Assembly: GCA_025934485.1 (NCBI GenBank)
Contig: JAICXX010000006.1
Location: 1-64,000 of the forward strand
DNA length: 64,000 nucleotides
Origin: Chitinophagaceae bacterium
Lineage (GTDB): Bacteria > Bacteroidota > Bacteroidia > Chitinophagales > Chitinophagaceae
Reading direction: 5' to 3'
A program made the position numbers and the translations under genes. Shown here in pieces: positions 52,384-60,917 of the stretch. The stretch's first letter is position 1. Every line of letters begins with the position of its first letter. The notes under the pieces are model-generated. The model was not told where the DNA came from and made no database searches. It saw only the letters and a list, made by a program, of their open reading frames with translations.

Positions 52384-53250
52384 TCAGGAAATCGTCCGTT
52401 TGGCTCGTAATGTCTGCGGGGTGGTACCAAACGCACGGCGAAAGAGCCGGATAAAATGCGAGGCGCTTTCAAAACCACAGCTCAGCGCGATATCCCCCAC
52501 GGGTTGATCGGTCGTCTGCAGCAGCATGCGGGCATGTTCGAGCCGTTTGCCGTTGATCCATTGCCGGGGAGAAGTATGATAATGCCGATGAAAATCCCTT
52601 TTGAAGGTCGCCAGACTGCGATTGGACAAGCCGGCGAGTTCTTCAAGCGTGAGCGACTGGAACAAATAGCGCTGCACCGTGAAGGCAAGGTCTTCCGGCT
52701 CGTCCTGCAAAAGCGCGCTTAAAAAGGCCAGCACCGATCCCCGCTGTTCCGTAGCCAGCAGGAGCAGCAGCACTTCGTGGATCTTCACGTACAGCAACTG
52801 CTCCATTTCGCGGAGTTGTTTCCCGAAATACACGCGGTATTGATCGCGAAAACCCGTAAGTAATTCATTTGCCGGTGCGACCACATAAAAAAGTTCCTGC
52901 CGCCCTTTTGGCAGCTGCAGCTTTTGCCGCAGCGCGAATTCCCGCACCGTCTGCACGGGCAGGAACAGCATCAGCGCTTCAAAGTCCTTTGATCGCTCGA
53001 GGTATTCGGCCATCACATAGATGCCGCGTTTGAGCAGGACGACACTGCCGGGGCCGACATTGAGCACCTGCCCCGGCAAATGCAGCAGCTTGGTGCCACT
53101 GATAGTGAAGACCAGCGTGTGTTCGGTGAGGAAGATGTTGCGGGTCCCGCTTCGGTTGACCCGTTTGTATTTCGCATAGGTCGCCGTGTCGAGCGCCAGG
53201 AAGCTGGGATCATCGGGATCGGCGGGAACGGGTGGGAAACGAAAAAGCAT
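52384..53250 (-). CDS. AraC-family transcriptional regulator
   Basis: A 288-residue regulator with start at 53250 (MLFRFPPVPADPDDPSFL); the frame upstream is antisense to the PadR gene. The N-terminal cupin-like sensing domain has TLVFTISGTKLLHL and GPGSVVLLKRGIYVM. The C-terminal DNA-binding part has two helix-turn-helix units: LTLEELAGLSNRSLATFKRDF, then PVGDIALSCGFESASHFIRLFRRAFGTTP. It is divergent from the PadR gene with only 30 bases between the start codons, and upstream of the SDR gene, which it may activate. Confidence 0.92.
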   Translation of the reverse strand: MLFRFPPVPADPDDPSFLALDTATYAKYKRVNRSGTRNIFLTEHTLVFTISGTKLLHLPGQVLNVGPGSVVLLKRGIYVMAEYLERSKDFEALMLFLPVQTVREFALRQKLQLPKGRQELFYVVAPANELLTGFRDQYRVYFGKQLREMEQLLYVKIHEVLLLLLATEQRGSVLAFLSALLQDEPEDLAFTVQRYLFQSLTLEELAGLSNRSLATFKRDFHRHYHTSPRQWINGKRLEHARMLLQTTDQPVGDIALSCGFESASHFIRLFRRAFGTTPQTLRAKRTIS

Positions 53251-53251
53251 A

Positions 53252-53277
53252 ATACATCGGAAGTTTATGTATATTTG
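53252..53277. promoter_or_regulatory. Shared control region of the AraC and PadR genes
   Basis: Within the 30 bases between the divergent start codons are TATATTTG at 53270-53277 (exact -7 match for the PadR gene, 3 bases before its ATG) and an inverted repeat ATACAT (53252-53257) / ATGTAT (53267-53272). The repeat covers the -7 box and could be the PadR operator; PadR sites are often ATGT/ACAT-based. Confidence 0.4.
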
Positions 53278-53280
53278 AAT

Positions 53281-53622
53281 ATGGTATACTCGACAGAACT
53301 GCTCAAAGGTACGCTCAAGACCATTGTGTTGAAGCTGCTGGCCGACAACAAAAAGATGTACGGATACGAGATCACCCAGCGGGTCAAGGAGCTCACGCAG
53401 GACAAGATCCAGATCACGGAAGGGGCGTTGTACCCGACATTGCATAGCCTGGAAGCGGATGGATTGGTGACCACGGAGACCGAGTATATCGGGAAGCGGG
53501 TGCGCAAATACTATAGTCTCAGCGTAGCCGGCAAGACCCGCGCAAAGGAAAAGGTCAGCGAGCTGGCGTCCTTTGTACAAACGATGACCTTGCTGCTGGA
53601 TCTAAAACCAAAAGCGATCTGA
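53281..53622 (+). CDS. PadR-family transcriptional regulator
   Basis: A 113-residue winged-helix repressor. It begins MVYSTELLKGTLKTIVLKLL, with KKMYGYEITQRVKEL, ITEGALYPTLHSLEADGLV and GKRVRKYYSLSVAGKTRAKE, the whole PadR N-terminal domain. It is of the short type (one winged helix plus dimerisation helix) that controls a neighbouring membrane protein or efflux gene. The membrane protein gene follows after one base, a linkage seen often in Bacteroidota. The signal it responds to is unknown. Confidence 0.93.
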   Translation: MVYSTELLKGTLKTIVLKLLADNKKMYGYEITQRVKELTQDKIQITEGALYPTLHSLEADGLVTTETEYIGKRVRKYYSLSVAGKTRAKEKVSELASFVQTMTLLLDLKPKAI

Positions 53623-53623
53623 T

Positions 53624-54154
53624 ATGACACCCCTCACCGACGAACAGATCGATCATATTGTCGCCGACCTGTATGCCCATGGTATCCGGCTGGAGGGTTT
53701 GCGGGACAACCTGCTGGATCATATCTGTATCCTGGTGGAGGAAAAGCTGGAGGCGGGCGGTGATTTCGAGCGGGTGTATGCGACCGTTATTCCAACCTTC
53801 TATCGGCGGGAGCTATACGAACTCGAGGAAGAAGCCTTGTTCCTCGAATCGCTGCGTGGCCCGCATCTGGTGCTGAGCAGGGGCTGGTTCTTTGTGCTGG
53901 CTTTCGCGTTGGTGCTTGCTCCCTGGCTGGCCTTTTTCGCACAATGGTTTTTCTTTGAGCGCCCCGTAATAAACATCCCGTATGCTCTCGATGCGATCGG
54001 CTGGGCCGTTGCGCTGGATGTCTATCCGCTGCTTACGGTGATCATTTTATTCCTTACGCCTAACAGGTTCGACCCGCTGATCCCCTGGGGATCGAAGATC
54101 CTGCTGGGCCTCAAGCCGCTGATCCGGGTGTTGTCGCAGCCGGCGATCATCTGA
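53624..54154 (+). CDS. PadR-linked membrane protein
   Basis: A 176-residue protein of unknown function. The N-terminal 80 residues form a soluble helical domain (DEQIDHIVADLYAHGIRLEGL, with LLDHICILVEEKLEAG), and the C-terminal half has two hydrophobic segments (WFFVLAFALVLAPWLAFFAQW and a second around ALDVYPLLTVIILFL). It starts one base after the PadR stop and is surely co-transcribed, so it is probably the sensor partner or regulated target. It ends 6 bases from the stop of the convergent AsmA gene. I do not recognise a named family beyond this association. Confidence 0.7.
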   Translation: MTPLTDEQIDHIVADLYAHGIRLEGLRDNLLDHICILVEEKLEAGGDFERVYATVIPTFYRRELYELEEEALFLESLRGPHLVLSRGWFFVLAFALVLAPWLAFFAQWFFFERPVINIPYALDAIGWAVALDVYPLLTVIILFLTPNRFDPLIPWGSKILLGLKPLIRVLSQPAII

Positions 54155-54160
54155 TCACCC

Positions 54161-57100
54161 CTATTTTCCCATAGAAAGCGCACCGGGCGCGGGCGGCGGA
54201 ATGGGAGCCACCTGTCCTTTGGCCTTACCGAGGGCGATCTTGTAGTTGTCCGGCAGACCGCTGATATGGAGATTGATGAAACGCACGCGTTTGTCCATGT
54301 TCCTGTATTCGATGGCGTCGACCTGGCTGGGGTCCACTTCTTCCTGTTTCTTCCCGAAGAGCTTATGGAATCCTGCCGAGGTCACCAGTTTAAGCGGGAT
54401 ACGGATGTAATATTCCATATGCATGTCCATGGCCTGGGTGCCCGAGATCTCCAGGAAGCCGATAGAGGAGTTGATGTTCATATCCGGGATCGTGAGCGCG
54501 CCGTTTTTGAAGGACAGGACGTTCCTCAGCGTGTCGAAGCGGATCTTCATCAGGTTCTTGTCGCTGAAATATGTCGACATCGCCTGCATCGGCGCGAAAT
54601 TGACGAGCGTACCATTGAGGATCTCGACCTGCATCTGGGCCTCGCATTGGTCCATCATGGGCGTGAGATCGGGCTGCACCTGGACATAGGAGCGGATCAC
54701 ACCGCTGAGGGTTCCCTGGATATTCTTGTTGATCACATAGTCCTGGCCGAAATGGTCCGCCTTTAGCATGAGCTTTTGCAGATCGACATGCTGTATCCAG
54801 AGACGGCTGCGGAGATAGATCTTTTGCGGATTAGCGCCGTTGAAATGTGCACGTGCGCCGATAAACCCGCCGGCCATTTGCATGCTCAGCGTATCGAGAT
54901 AGAGCTGTTGATTCGACTGCATCCGGACGGAGGTATTCAGATTCCTGATGCCCAGCTTGTGATAGCGCAAATGGCCGATGTTCACCGATGCATTGAAATC
55001 AATAAAAGGGATCTGGAAGACATTGAAGCCCTGGGCGTGCGTGGAAGGATTGCCAGGGGAGGACGTCAGGATCACGCGGGTCGAATCGGGCGCGGGGGGC
55101 GGCGCATTCATGGCGGCAATAGTCTGGGCCTCCTGTTGCATCGATTGCGCAAAGTTCGAAAGCTGATCGACGTCGAGCAGGTTGGAGGCAAAATGAAGAT
55201 AGTTCTCCTTTTTGCGGCGTGCCGTATCCTTGCCCGTATAGAGACGCATGCTGAGATTGAAGTCGCTGTTGCCGATCCTTCCCCTGAGCGTATCGATCTT
55301 GACGAAATTGTCGGTCCCGAGCTTGATATTTCCGCTGATGCTGTCCAGCCGGTAGGGGTGTAACTGAAAGGCTGCCGAGATGTTCGCGATCTTCACATTG
55401 GCGAACCGGAAGACGGAGTCGTACCGCAGCTCCCATTTCGAACGAAGCCAAAGATTCGATCCCACCTCGTTGTAGATGTCTTTGGGCAGGTATTTCTCAC
55501 CGTTAGGGCCGACAACATCTGCGATACTCAGGTGCTGCGATTTGAAATCGAAACCGATGGACGTCTTGCCCCTTTTCACCTTCTCGAACCAAAGGGCGTA
55601 GTTGACGACTTTGCCACCGAAACGGATATCGCTGCTATCGATGTGCCCCGTAAGATGGCGGAGCAGGATCGCCGTGTCGTTGATCGTGAGGTCGCCGCCG
55701 AAATCGTGGAAATCGTGCGGATATTTTTTGAACGAGACGGAAAGATCGTGTATGCTAAGCTTCCCACGCGGCAGTGGGTTGGGATGCCGCAGCTCGCTCA
55801 CCGAAGTCTGTAATGACAACCCGAGATTGAAATCGCGGAGCTCTTCGTGGCTTTCATCTCCCGCGGAGTCTTTGGCAAAGAGCTCGTGCAGCACCGTCTC
55901 CCGGCTATGGAGGTTGAGGACCAGTGAAACGGGTTTCTCCTGGTTATGAAACAGCGCGGGCAGGTCTTCCAGCGAGCCGTCGAGCCGGAGATCGGAGTGG
56001 CCGACATTGCACACCAGCGAGTCGAGCTTTACGAATCCCTGCTTCATGCTCGCATGGCAATTGAGATGATCGACGGTATAGCGATAGCCCGGGATACGAA
56101 AGGTGAGGTTGCGGACCGTCAATTCGCTCTGCACACCCTTGCTGAGCTCGCTCATTTCCGTTTCGGGCTCGCTGAGATCCACCAGCTCGTCGATGTTCAT
56201 CTTGAGGTTGATGCGGCCTGTGATGCGTTCGAGGTCTTTGATGCCCAGGAAAGAGCCGAAGAAGCCCAGCTCGAGGTCCGAGCTCACCTGCATGCGGATC
56301 TTGGGGTCCTCGAAATTGAGGACCGAGAAACTGCCTTTGAAACGGCCTGCGCCGGGACGCGCGTACATGTCCTTCATCCGGAGGATGGAGGTCCGGATCG
56401 AGTTGCTATCGCCATTGGTGTAGAAGCCTGTGAAGGCAAGCGAATCGAGTTTTTTATTGGTCCGGGTGTTGTGCAGCCAGCCGTTCGCGCAAGAGAATTT
56501 GACCTCGATATGCGGCTGAACGCCTTTTTTGATCGGTCCCTTCACCGTTCCTGCAAATGTGAGCACGCCATCGTAGTGAAAATGCTCCAGCTCTTTTGCG
56601 ATGTCCTCGGGCGCGAAGGCAAAAAGCTGTTTAAAGTCCGGCCGGTCGCCCGCAAATTGCAGATTGACCGTATTGTCGTGGGCAAGATCGACGGTACCGC
56701 TCAGCTTGAAGACCGCTTGTTCCAGCTGCAGCCGCACCTGGGAAAGGGTGAGGAGCTTCGAAGCCTTGGCGTAGACAAAGCTGATATCGGTCTGCACGTG
56801 TTTGTGCCGCAGGAGCACTGTATCCCCGGGGCGGGTGAAGTCGGCCATAAAGCTACCGCCGAGGGTGCCGTTCATCTGCTGGTCGTTGTCCACAAAGGAA
56901 CTCTGGATGCGGTCGATATGGGTGGAGAGCTTTTGGCCTGCTTTCGGGTTCCTGTAGTTGATCGTCATGTTCTTCAGCACGAATTTCCGGATATCAAGGT
57001 CGAGCGCCGTCGAGGTCTGTGTCTTGCTGATCGTTGTGTCGGGCGCCATCTGGCTCGCTGCCACGATATTCAGCTCGCCGTTGTTCTCTTCGATGAGGTC

Positions 57101-57466
57101 CAGATGGCCGTTCTTGATGGCGATGGCCTTGACCCGATAGCGCTGTTTGAGGATATCGGGCAGGCTGAAACCGATATACAGCCGTTCCGCTTCGTAAATG
57201 GGCGCGGTGCCGGGCAATTTATTCGGATAGAATTGCACTTTGTTCAGCGCAATGGAGATATAAGGAAGATTCTGAAAAAGCGAGATCTCGCTGCCGCCGA
57301 TGGATAATTCGCCGGGGAATTTCTTGTTGAGCTCTTTAACGGCCAGCCCCACGAGACGTTGCTGCTGGGAATACAGGAGGGCAAGCGCCACACCTACCAA
57401 TAGGACGAGTACGAACACAGGAATGAGGATCAGCCGGAGTAATCTTTTGCGCGTTTTAGGTGTCAT
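54161..57466 (-). CDS. AsmA-family protein
   Basis: A 1101-residue protein with start at 57466 (MTPKTRKRLLRLILIPVFVL; the upstream extension would need TTG). One N-terminal membrane helix (LILIPVFVLVLLVGVALALLY) anchors a very long beta-rich periplasmic part. AsmA N-terminal features (FPGELSIGGSEISLFQNLPYISI, with YRVKAIAIKNGHLDLIEENNG) and the C-terminal AsmA region (GTLVNFAPMQAMSTYF, GALTIPDMNINSSIGFLEI) are visible. AsmA-like bridges are thought to move lipids between the membranes. It is monocistronic here; a long antisense frame is only a shadow of its codon bias. Confidence 0.88.
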   Translation of the reverse strand: MTPKTRKRLLRLILIPVFVLVLLVGVALALLYSQQQRLVGLAVKELNKKFPGELSIGGSEISLFQNLPYISIALNKVQFYPNKLPGTAPIYEAERLYIGFSLPDILKQRYRVKAIAIKNGHLDLIEENNGELNIVAASQMAPDTTISKTQTSTALDLDIRKFVLKNMTINYRNPKAGQKLSTHIDRIQSSFVDNDQQMNGTLGGSFMADFTRPGDTVLLRHKHVQTDISFVYAKASKLLTLSQVRLQLEQAVFKLSGTVDLAHDNTVNLQFAGDRPDFKQLFAFAPEDIAKELEHFHYDGVLTFAGTVKGPIKKGVQPHIEVKFSCANGWLHNTRTNKKLDSLAFTGFYTNGDSNSIRTSILRMKDMYARPGAGRFKGSFSVLNFEDPKIRMQVSSDLELGFFGSFLGIKDLERITGRINLKMNIDELVDLSEPETEMSELSKGVQSELTVRNLTFRIPGYRYTVDHLNCHASMKQGFVKLDSLVCNVGHSDLRLDGSLEDLPALFHNQEKPVSLVLNLHSRETVLHELFAKDSAGDESHEELRDFNLGLSLQTSVSELRHPNPLPRGKLSIHDLSVSFKKYPHDFHDFGGDLTINDTAILLRHLTGHIDSSDIRFGGKVVNYALWFEKVKRGKTSIGFDFKSQHLSIADVVGPNGEKYLPKDIYNEVGSNLWLRSKWELRYDSVFRFANVKIANISAAFQLHPYRLDSISGNIKLGTDNFVKIDTLRGRIGNSDFNLSMRLYTGKDTARRKKENYLHFASNLLDVDQLSNFAQSMQQEAQTIAAMNAPPPAPDSTRVILTSSPGNPSTHAQGFNVFQIPFIDFNASVNIGHLRYHKLGIRNLNTSVRMQSNQQLYLDTLSMQMAGGFIGARAHFNGANPQKIYLRSRLWIQHVDLQKLMLKADHFGQDYVINKNIQGTLSGVIRSYVQVQPDLTPMMDQCEAQMQVEILNGTLVNFAPMQAMSTYFSDKNLMKIRFDTLRNVLSFKNGALTIPDMNINSSIGFLEISGTQAMDMHMEYYIRIPLKLVTSAGFHKLFGKKQEEVDPSQVDAIEYRNMDKRVRFINLHISGLPDNYKIALGKAKGQVAPIPPPAPGALSMGK

Positions 57467-57552
57467 AGGCTTAGAATGTCGCAAATTTATAACGATTTAC
57501 CCCTATCGTAAAGTATAAATCGCCGGGGATTCGCGGGACGCAGCGGAAAGCA

Positions 57553-57584
57553 TTTGCTCTTGAAGGTTTTTTGCGTTATTTTTC
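57553..57584 (+). promoter_or_regulatory. Promoter of the small outer-membrane protein gene
   Basis: TTTG (57553-57556) and TATTTTTC (57577-57584) are 20 bases apart. The second box differs from TAnnTTTG in its last base. It is 19 bases before the ATG at 57604. Confidence 0.45.
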
Positions 57585-57603
57585 CAAAAATATAACGCCG
57601 TTT

Positions 57604-58143
57604 ATGAGCAGAATTTTCGTTCTTTTTGCCTTATTCCTGTGTCTTTCCGTATCGTTATTTGCACAAACCGCCGATTCCACGCCTATCAAAGAGACCTATC
57701 CAAAGGTCAAGACCTATCTCAGCTTCATCATCCCCTGGGTGACGATCAACAAGAACACGACGACCTATGAATTTCAAAGCGCCACGACCATCGGGTTCCC
57801 GGTGGGGGTAAATGTGTATTACCGGAAAAGCTTTGGGTTCAGCTATGAGATCACGCCGTCCGTGGCCTGGTCACAGCCTGCGGGCAAAACGGGGACCAGT
57901 AAGACCAGCAATCTGCTGTTCGATCCCGGTCCGATCTTTCGGTTTGATCACGGTTTCAACTTTATCCCCCGGCTGGCCTTCGAAACCCAGGGGCGATATG
58001 GCTTTACCCCGGTGTTCAACAAGGTCTATCTCCGGACCCAGGATGCCGACTATTGGTTCTCGGTGTCTTTGCCGGTGCGTTTTGGGAATAACCTGCCGGC
58101 GTCGATCGGCGCCAATCTGCAGATCGGGTTTACGTTCAATTAG
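57604..58143 (+). CDS. Small outer-membrane beta-barrel-like protein
   Basis: A 179-residue protein with a signal peptide (MSRIFVLFALFLCLSVSLFAQ) and alternating hydrophobic/polar strands (for example VGVNVYYRKSFGFSYEITPS and ASIGANLQIGFTFN at the C-terminus). The C-terminal aromatic residue and pattern fit an eight- to ten-strand outer-membrane barrel. I do not recognise a named family. The start at 57604 gives the signal peptide and matches the promoter just upstream. It precedes an AraC regulator by 56 bases on the same strand. Confidence 0.7.
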   Translation: MSRIFVLFALFLCLSVSLFAQTADSTPIKETYPKVKTYLSFIIPWVTINKNTTTYEFQSATTIGFPVGVNVYYRKSFGFSYEITPSVAWSQPAGKTGTSKTSNLLFDPGPIFRFDHGFNFIPRLAFETQGRYGFTPVFNKVYLRTQDADYWFSVSLPVRFGNNLPASIGANLQIGFTFN

Positions 58144-58175
58144 GCAGGGCTCGCGGGGCGGGCCGCGGGGGTCTC

Positions 58176-58190
58176 GTTTGAATTTTATAA
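58176..58190 (+). repeat. 15-bp element GTTTGAATTTTATAA, copy 1 (AraC gene)
   Basis: Lies 9 bases before the AraC start codon at 58200. The identical 15 bases occur again at 59145-59159 upstream of the MFS gene. Such AT-rich identity in a GC-rich region points to a shared regulator site, perhaps the AraC protein's own operator. Confidence 0.55.
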
Positions 58191-58199
58191 CTTAGCGGG

Positions 58200-59150
58200 A
58201 TGAAAGCCGCGGAAACCATCCATCAATTCTATGCCCGGACGCAGGCCGAAGCGGTGAACACGCCGCTGAACAACACGGGTTCGGGGCATTTCAACGTCTT
58301 TACACGCGAGAACTGCAAAGGCACGCCCTATGGCCGCCGGGATTTCTACAAGATCTCGCTGGTGATCGGGAAGGGCAGGTTGCAATATGCCGACCGGTGG
58401 TTGGACATGGATGCGCCGGCCCTGCTGATCTCTAATCCGCGGGTCCCCTATTCCTGGGAGCCGATGGGTGAACAAAAAGGGTGGTATTGCCTTTTCACCG
58501 AAGCCTTTTTGTACCCGGGAGAGCAAAAAGAGCTGTTGGATTCCCCGTTGTTCCCTGCGGCGGAGATCCCGGTGTTCTTCGCCAACAAGGAGGAAGAGGC
58601 GGAGCTCGCTGATATTTTTGCCCGGATGAAAAGAGAGATGATCAGCGATTATCCCCGCAAATTCGACCTGCTGAGACATTATCTCCATGTGCTGCTGCAT
58701 TATGCCATGAAGATGCAGCCTGCGCAGCGGTTCGAACAGCCGGTAAGCGCGGCGGCGAGGATCACGAATGGCTTTTTTGATCTGCTGGAACAGCAGTTCC
58801 CCATCGACACCACGGAAACGGAGCTGCAGCTAAAGACGGCCAACGATTTTTCCGAGAAGCTCAATGTGCACGTGAACCATCTCAACCGCGCCCTCAAAGA
58901 GGTCACCGGCAAGACCACGACCGAACACATTGCGGCGCGCATCGTCAAGGAGGCGATGGCGCTGTTGCGGCATTCCGATTGGAACATCTCGCAGATCGCC
59001 TATGGGCTGGGTTTCGAATATCCCGCCTATTTCAATATCTTCTTTAAGAAACACACGGGGCTGACGCCGCTCGAGGCCCGGGGGCAGGTGGCGGGGGCCG
59101 CCGGGCAGCCGGCCGAATCCGCTGGACAGACAGCAGGCCCCACTGTTTGA
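58200..59150 (+). CDS. AraC-family transcriptional regulator
   Basis: A 316-residue regulator. The N-terminal domain is cupin-like (FYKISLVIGKGRLQYADRWL, then PYSWEPMGEQKGWYCLFTEAF). The C-terminal domain has two helix-turn-helix motifs: DFSEKLNVHVNHLNRALKEVTG and DWNISQIAYGLGFEYPAYFNIF. The final 25 residues are an Ala/Gly/Pro-rich tail without counterpart in typical AraC proteins. The next gene is an MFS exporter 64 bases later, and both genes share an exact 15-bp upstream element, so the protein probably controls itself and the exporter. Confidence 0.92.
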   Translation: MKAAETIHQFYARTQAEAVNTPLNNTGSGHFNVFTRENCKGTPYGRRDFYKISLVIGKGRLQYADRWLDMDAPALLISNPRVPYSWEPMGEQKGWYCLFTEAFLYPGEQKELLDSPLFPAAEIPVFFANKEEEAELADIFARMKREMISDYPRKFDLLRHYLHVLLHYAMKMQPAQRFEQPVSAAARITNGFFDLLEQQFPIDTTETELQLKTANDFSEKLNVHVNHLNRALKEVTGKTTTEHIAARIVKEAMALLRHSDWNISQIAYGLGFEYPAYFNIFFKKHTGLTPLEARGQVAGAAGQPAESAGQTAGPTV

Positions 59151-59159
59151 ATTTTATAA
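59145..59159 (+). repeat. 15-bp element GTTTGAATTTTATAA, copy 2 (MFS gene)
   Basis: Exact copy of the element at 58176-58190, here overlapping the AraC stop codon and lying 55 bases before the MFS start at 59215. Its position suits an activator or operator site for the MFS promoter. Confidence 0.55.
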
Positions 59160-59214
59160 GGATTGGTTTGGATACTTTAAGGCGGCAGGGCGGTTTCGGC
59201 GGTAGCTTTGCGTC

Positions 59215-60420
59215 ATGATCAAGCAACGCAATCAGCCCATCGCCACTTTGCTGGCGCTCGCCATCCTTCCACTCTCCGGTTTCGCAGCCGATATCTATCT
59301 CCCGTCGCTACCCGGGATGACGGCCGCCATGCACGTCGGCAGCCTGCAGATCCAGCTCACCATCACCGTTTTTTTGATCTCCTATGGGATAAGTCAGCTC
59401 TTTATCGGCAGTATCCTCGATAGCTATGGCCGTTTTCGCTTTAGTCTCATCTCGCTGGTGGTCTTTGCCGCGGCAAGCTGGGTGATCGCCTCCACGCACA
59501 ATATCTATGTGATCTATGCGATGCGGGTCGTGCATGGGATCACGGTGGGTTTCGTGATCGCAGGCAAACGGGCCTATTTCGTGGATGTTTTCACCGGCGA
59601 AAAGCTGAAGAACTATCTCACCCTGTTCAGCATCATCTGGTCCGCGGGCCCCATCGTGGCGCCTTTTGTCGGCGGCTATCTGCAGGCCAATTTTGGCTGG
59701 CAATCGAACTTCTATGCGTTGGGCGGTGTGGCGCTCGGTTTTGCCGTGCTGGAGTTCATCTTCAGCGGCGAGACGCTGGTCACTCCCATGCCGTTCCAGC
59801 TAAAACGCGTCGTGAACGTCTATGCCGAAATGCTGCGGACGGGCCCGTTCGTCCTCGGCATCATCATGATGGGTCTCGCCTATGCGATGGTGATGGTGTA
59901 CAATATGACGGGCCCCTTTATTATCGAGCATCACCTGAATTTCAGCCCGGTCACGGCCGGGTATTGTTCGCTGATCCAGGGTTTCGCGTGGATGACGGGC
60001 GGATTCATCAGCAAGGCGACGCTCGACCGGCCGTTCTTTCGGAAGCTGGCGGTCAATAAGAGCCTGCAGCTGCTGATCGCGGTTTCGATGCTGCTGGTCT
60101 GCCGGCTGGTGGACAACATTTACACGCTGGTCTTTTTTGCCTTTTTGATCCACGTGGGCGCGGGGTATACGTTCAACAACTATATGACGGTGTCCATGAC
60201 GCGGTTTCCTAAAAATGCGGGCATCGCCAGCGGTCTCACGGGCGGTTTCACCTATATCATCGTCTCCGCTGCGAGCTCGGGTATCGTGACCCTTCTTCCG
60301 GCCAGGGATGCGGGTCATCTCGGGTATAGCTATGTGCTGCTGATCCTCGTGACCCTGACGATGCTGGGACTGGCGTTCCGCACGGAGGGCAAACGCAGCG
60401 GCGGGATGGCGTTATCGTAG
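59215..60420 (+). CDS. MFS transporter, Bcr/CflA-like drug exporter
   Basis: A 401-residue twelve-helix major facilitator. The loop after the first helix has FAADIYLPSLPGMTAAMHVG, and QLTITVFLISYGISQLFIGSILDSYGRFRF contains the D-R/K-G-type loop of the Bcr/CflA (DHA1) group; SAGPIVAPFVGGYLQANFGWQ is the antiporter motif C in helix 5. Members export chloramphenicol, bicyclomycin, sulfonamides or peptides; the substrate here is unknown. Regulation by the upstream AraC protein is suggested by position and the shared 15-bp element. Confidence 0.92.
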   Translation: MIKQRNQPIATLLALAILPLSGFAADIYLPSLPGMTAAMHVGSLQIQLTITVFLISYGISQLFIGSILDSYGRFRFSLISLVVFAAASWVIASTHNIYVIYAMRVVHGITVGFVIAGKRAYFVDVFTGEKLKNYLTLFSIIWSAGPIVAPFVGGYLQANFGWQSNFYALGGVALGFAVLEFIFSGETLVTPMPFQLKRVVNVYAEMLRTGPFVLGIIMMGLAYAMVMVYNMTGPFIIEHHLNFSPVTAGYCSLIQGFAWMTGGFISKATLDRPFFRKLAVNKSLQLLIAVSMLLVCRLVDNIYTLVFFAFLIHVGAGYTFNNYMTVSMTRFPKNAGIASGLTGGFTYIIVSAASSGIVTLLPARDAGHLGYSYVLLILVTLTMLGLAFRTEGKRSGGMALS

Positions 60421-60541
60421 CCGCGGCTCCGGAGTAGGGTAGGGACTAGTATTGTTTATAGGTTAACCGGACGGTATCGATGCCGTTGATGATCGCAGTG
60501 GGTAGGCCCGCGACGTGCGAGCGCAACGAAGAGAAATAAAA

Positions 60542-60588
60542 TTTGGTAAACCGAATGGTTTAGTATACCTTTACTTAACCATTCGGTT
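60542..60588 (+). promoter_or_regulatory. Promoter and double operator of the ArsR/SRPBCC module
   Basis: AACCGAATGGTT (60549-60560) and its exact reverse complement AACCATTCGGTT (60577-60588) form a perfect 12-bp inverted repeat with a 16-base spacer. Each half is also palindromic at its ends (AACC-N4-GGTT). The promoter elements TTTG (60542-60545) and TACCTTTA (60566-60573), 20 bases apart, lie around and between them. Binding of the ArsR protein to both sites would block the promoter, so auto-repression is likely. Confidence 0.7.
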
Positions 60589-60596
60589 ATCTATTT

Positions 60597-60917
60597 ATGC
60601 AAGCACGCAGAGACGTATTTCAGGCGATCGCCGACCCTACGCGGCGGGCGATCATCGGGTTGCTGGCGGGGAAAACGCTCACGCTGAATGCCGTAGCGGA
60701 GAACTTCAAGATCAGTCAGCCCGCCGTCTCCAAGCATATGCGCATCCTCACGGAATGCGGGTTGGTGATGATCGTCAAACAAGGCCGTGAACGGCATTGC
60801 TCGGCGCGGCTACAGGCCTTGCAGGAAGTCGTGCAATGGGCGGAACAATACCGTCTTTTCTGGAACAACAAATTGGATAAACTGGAGGATCTATTATGGA
60901 AAAATACGGAATCTTAA
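60597..60917 (+). CDS. ArsR-family winged-helix regulator
   Basis: A 106-residue regulator without metal-binding Cys pairs, of the type paired with SRPBCC proteins (SdpR-like). It starts MQARRDVFQAIADPTRRAII, has VAENFKISQPAVSKHMRILTECGLV (recognition helix SQPAVSKHM) and REGRERHCSARLQ-type wing residues (QGRERHCSARLQALQ). Its start is 8 bases after the double operator. The coding region overlaps the SRPBCC gene by 22 bases, so both are made together. Confidence 0.93.
   Translation: MQARRDVFQAIADPTRRAIIGLLAGKTLTLNAVAENFKISQPAVSKHMRILTECGLVMIVKQGRERHCSARLQALQEVVQWAEQYRLFWNNKLDKLEDLLWKNTES

Noticed and set aside
55946..57307. Open frame of 453 codons opposite the AsmA gene
   Set aside because: It is a codon-bias shadow of the AsmA gene with no family similarity.
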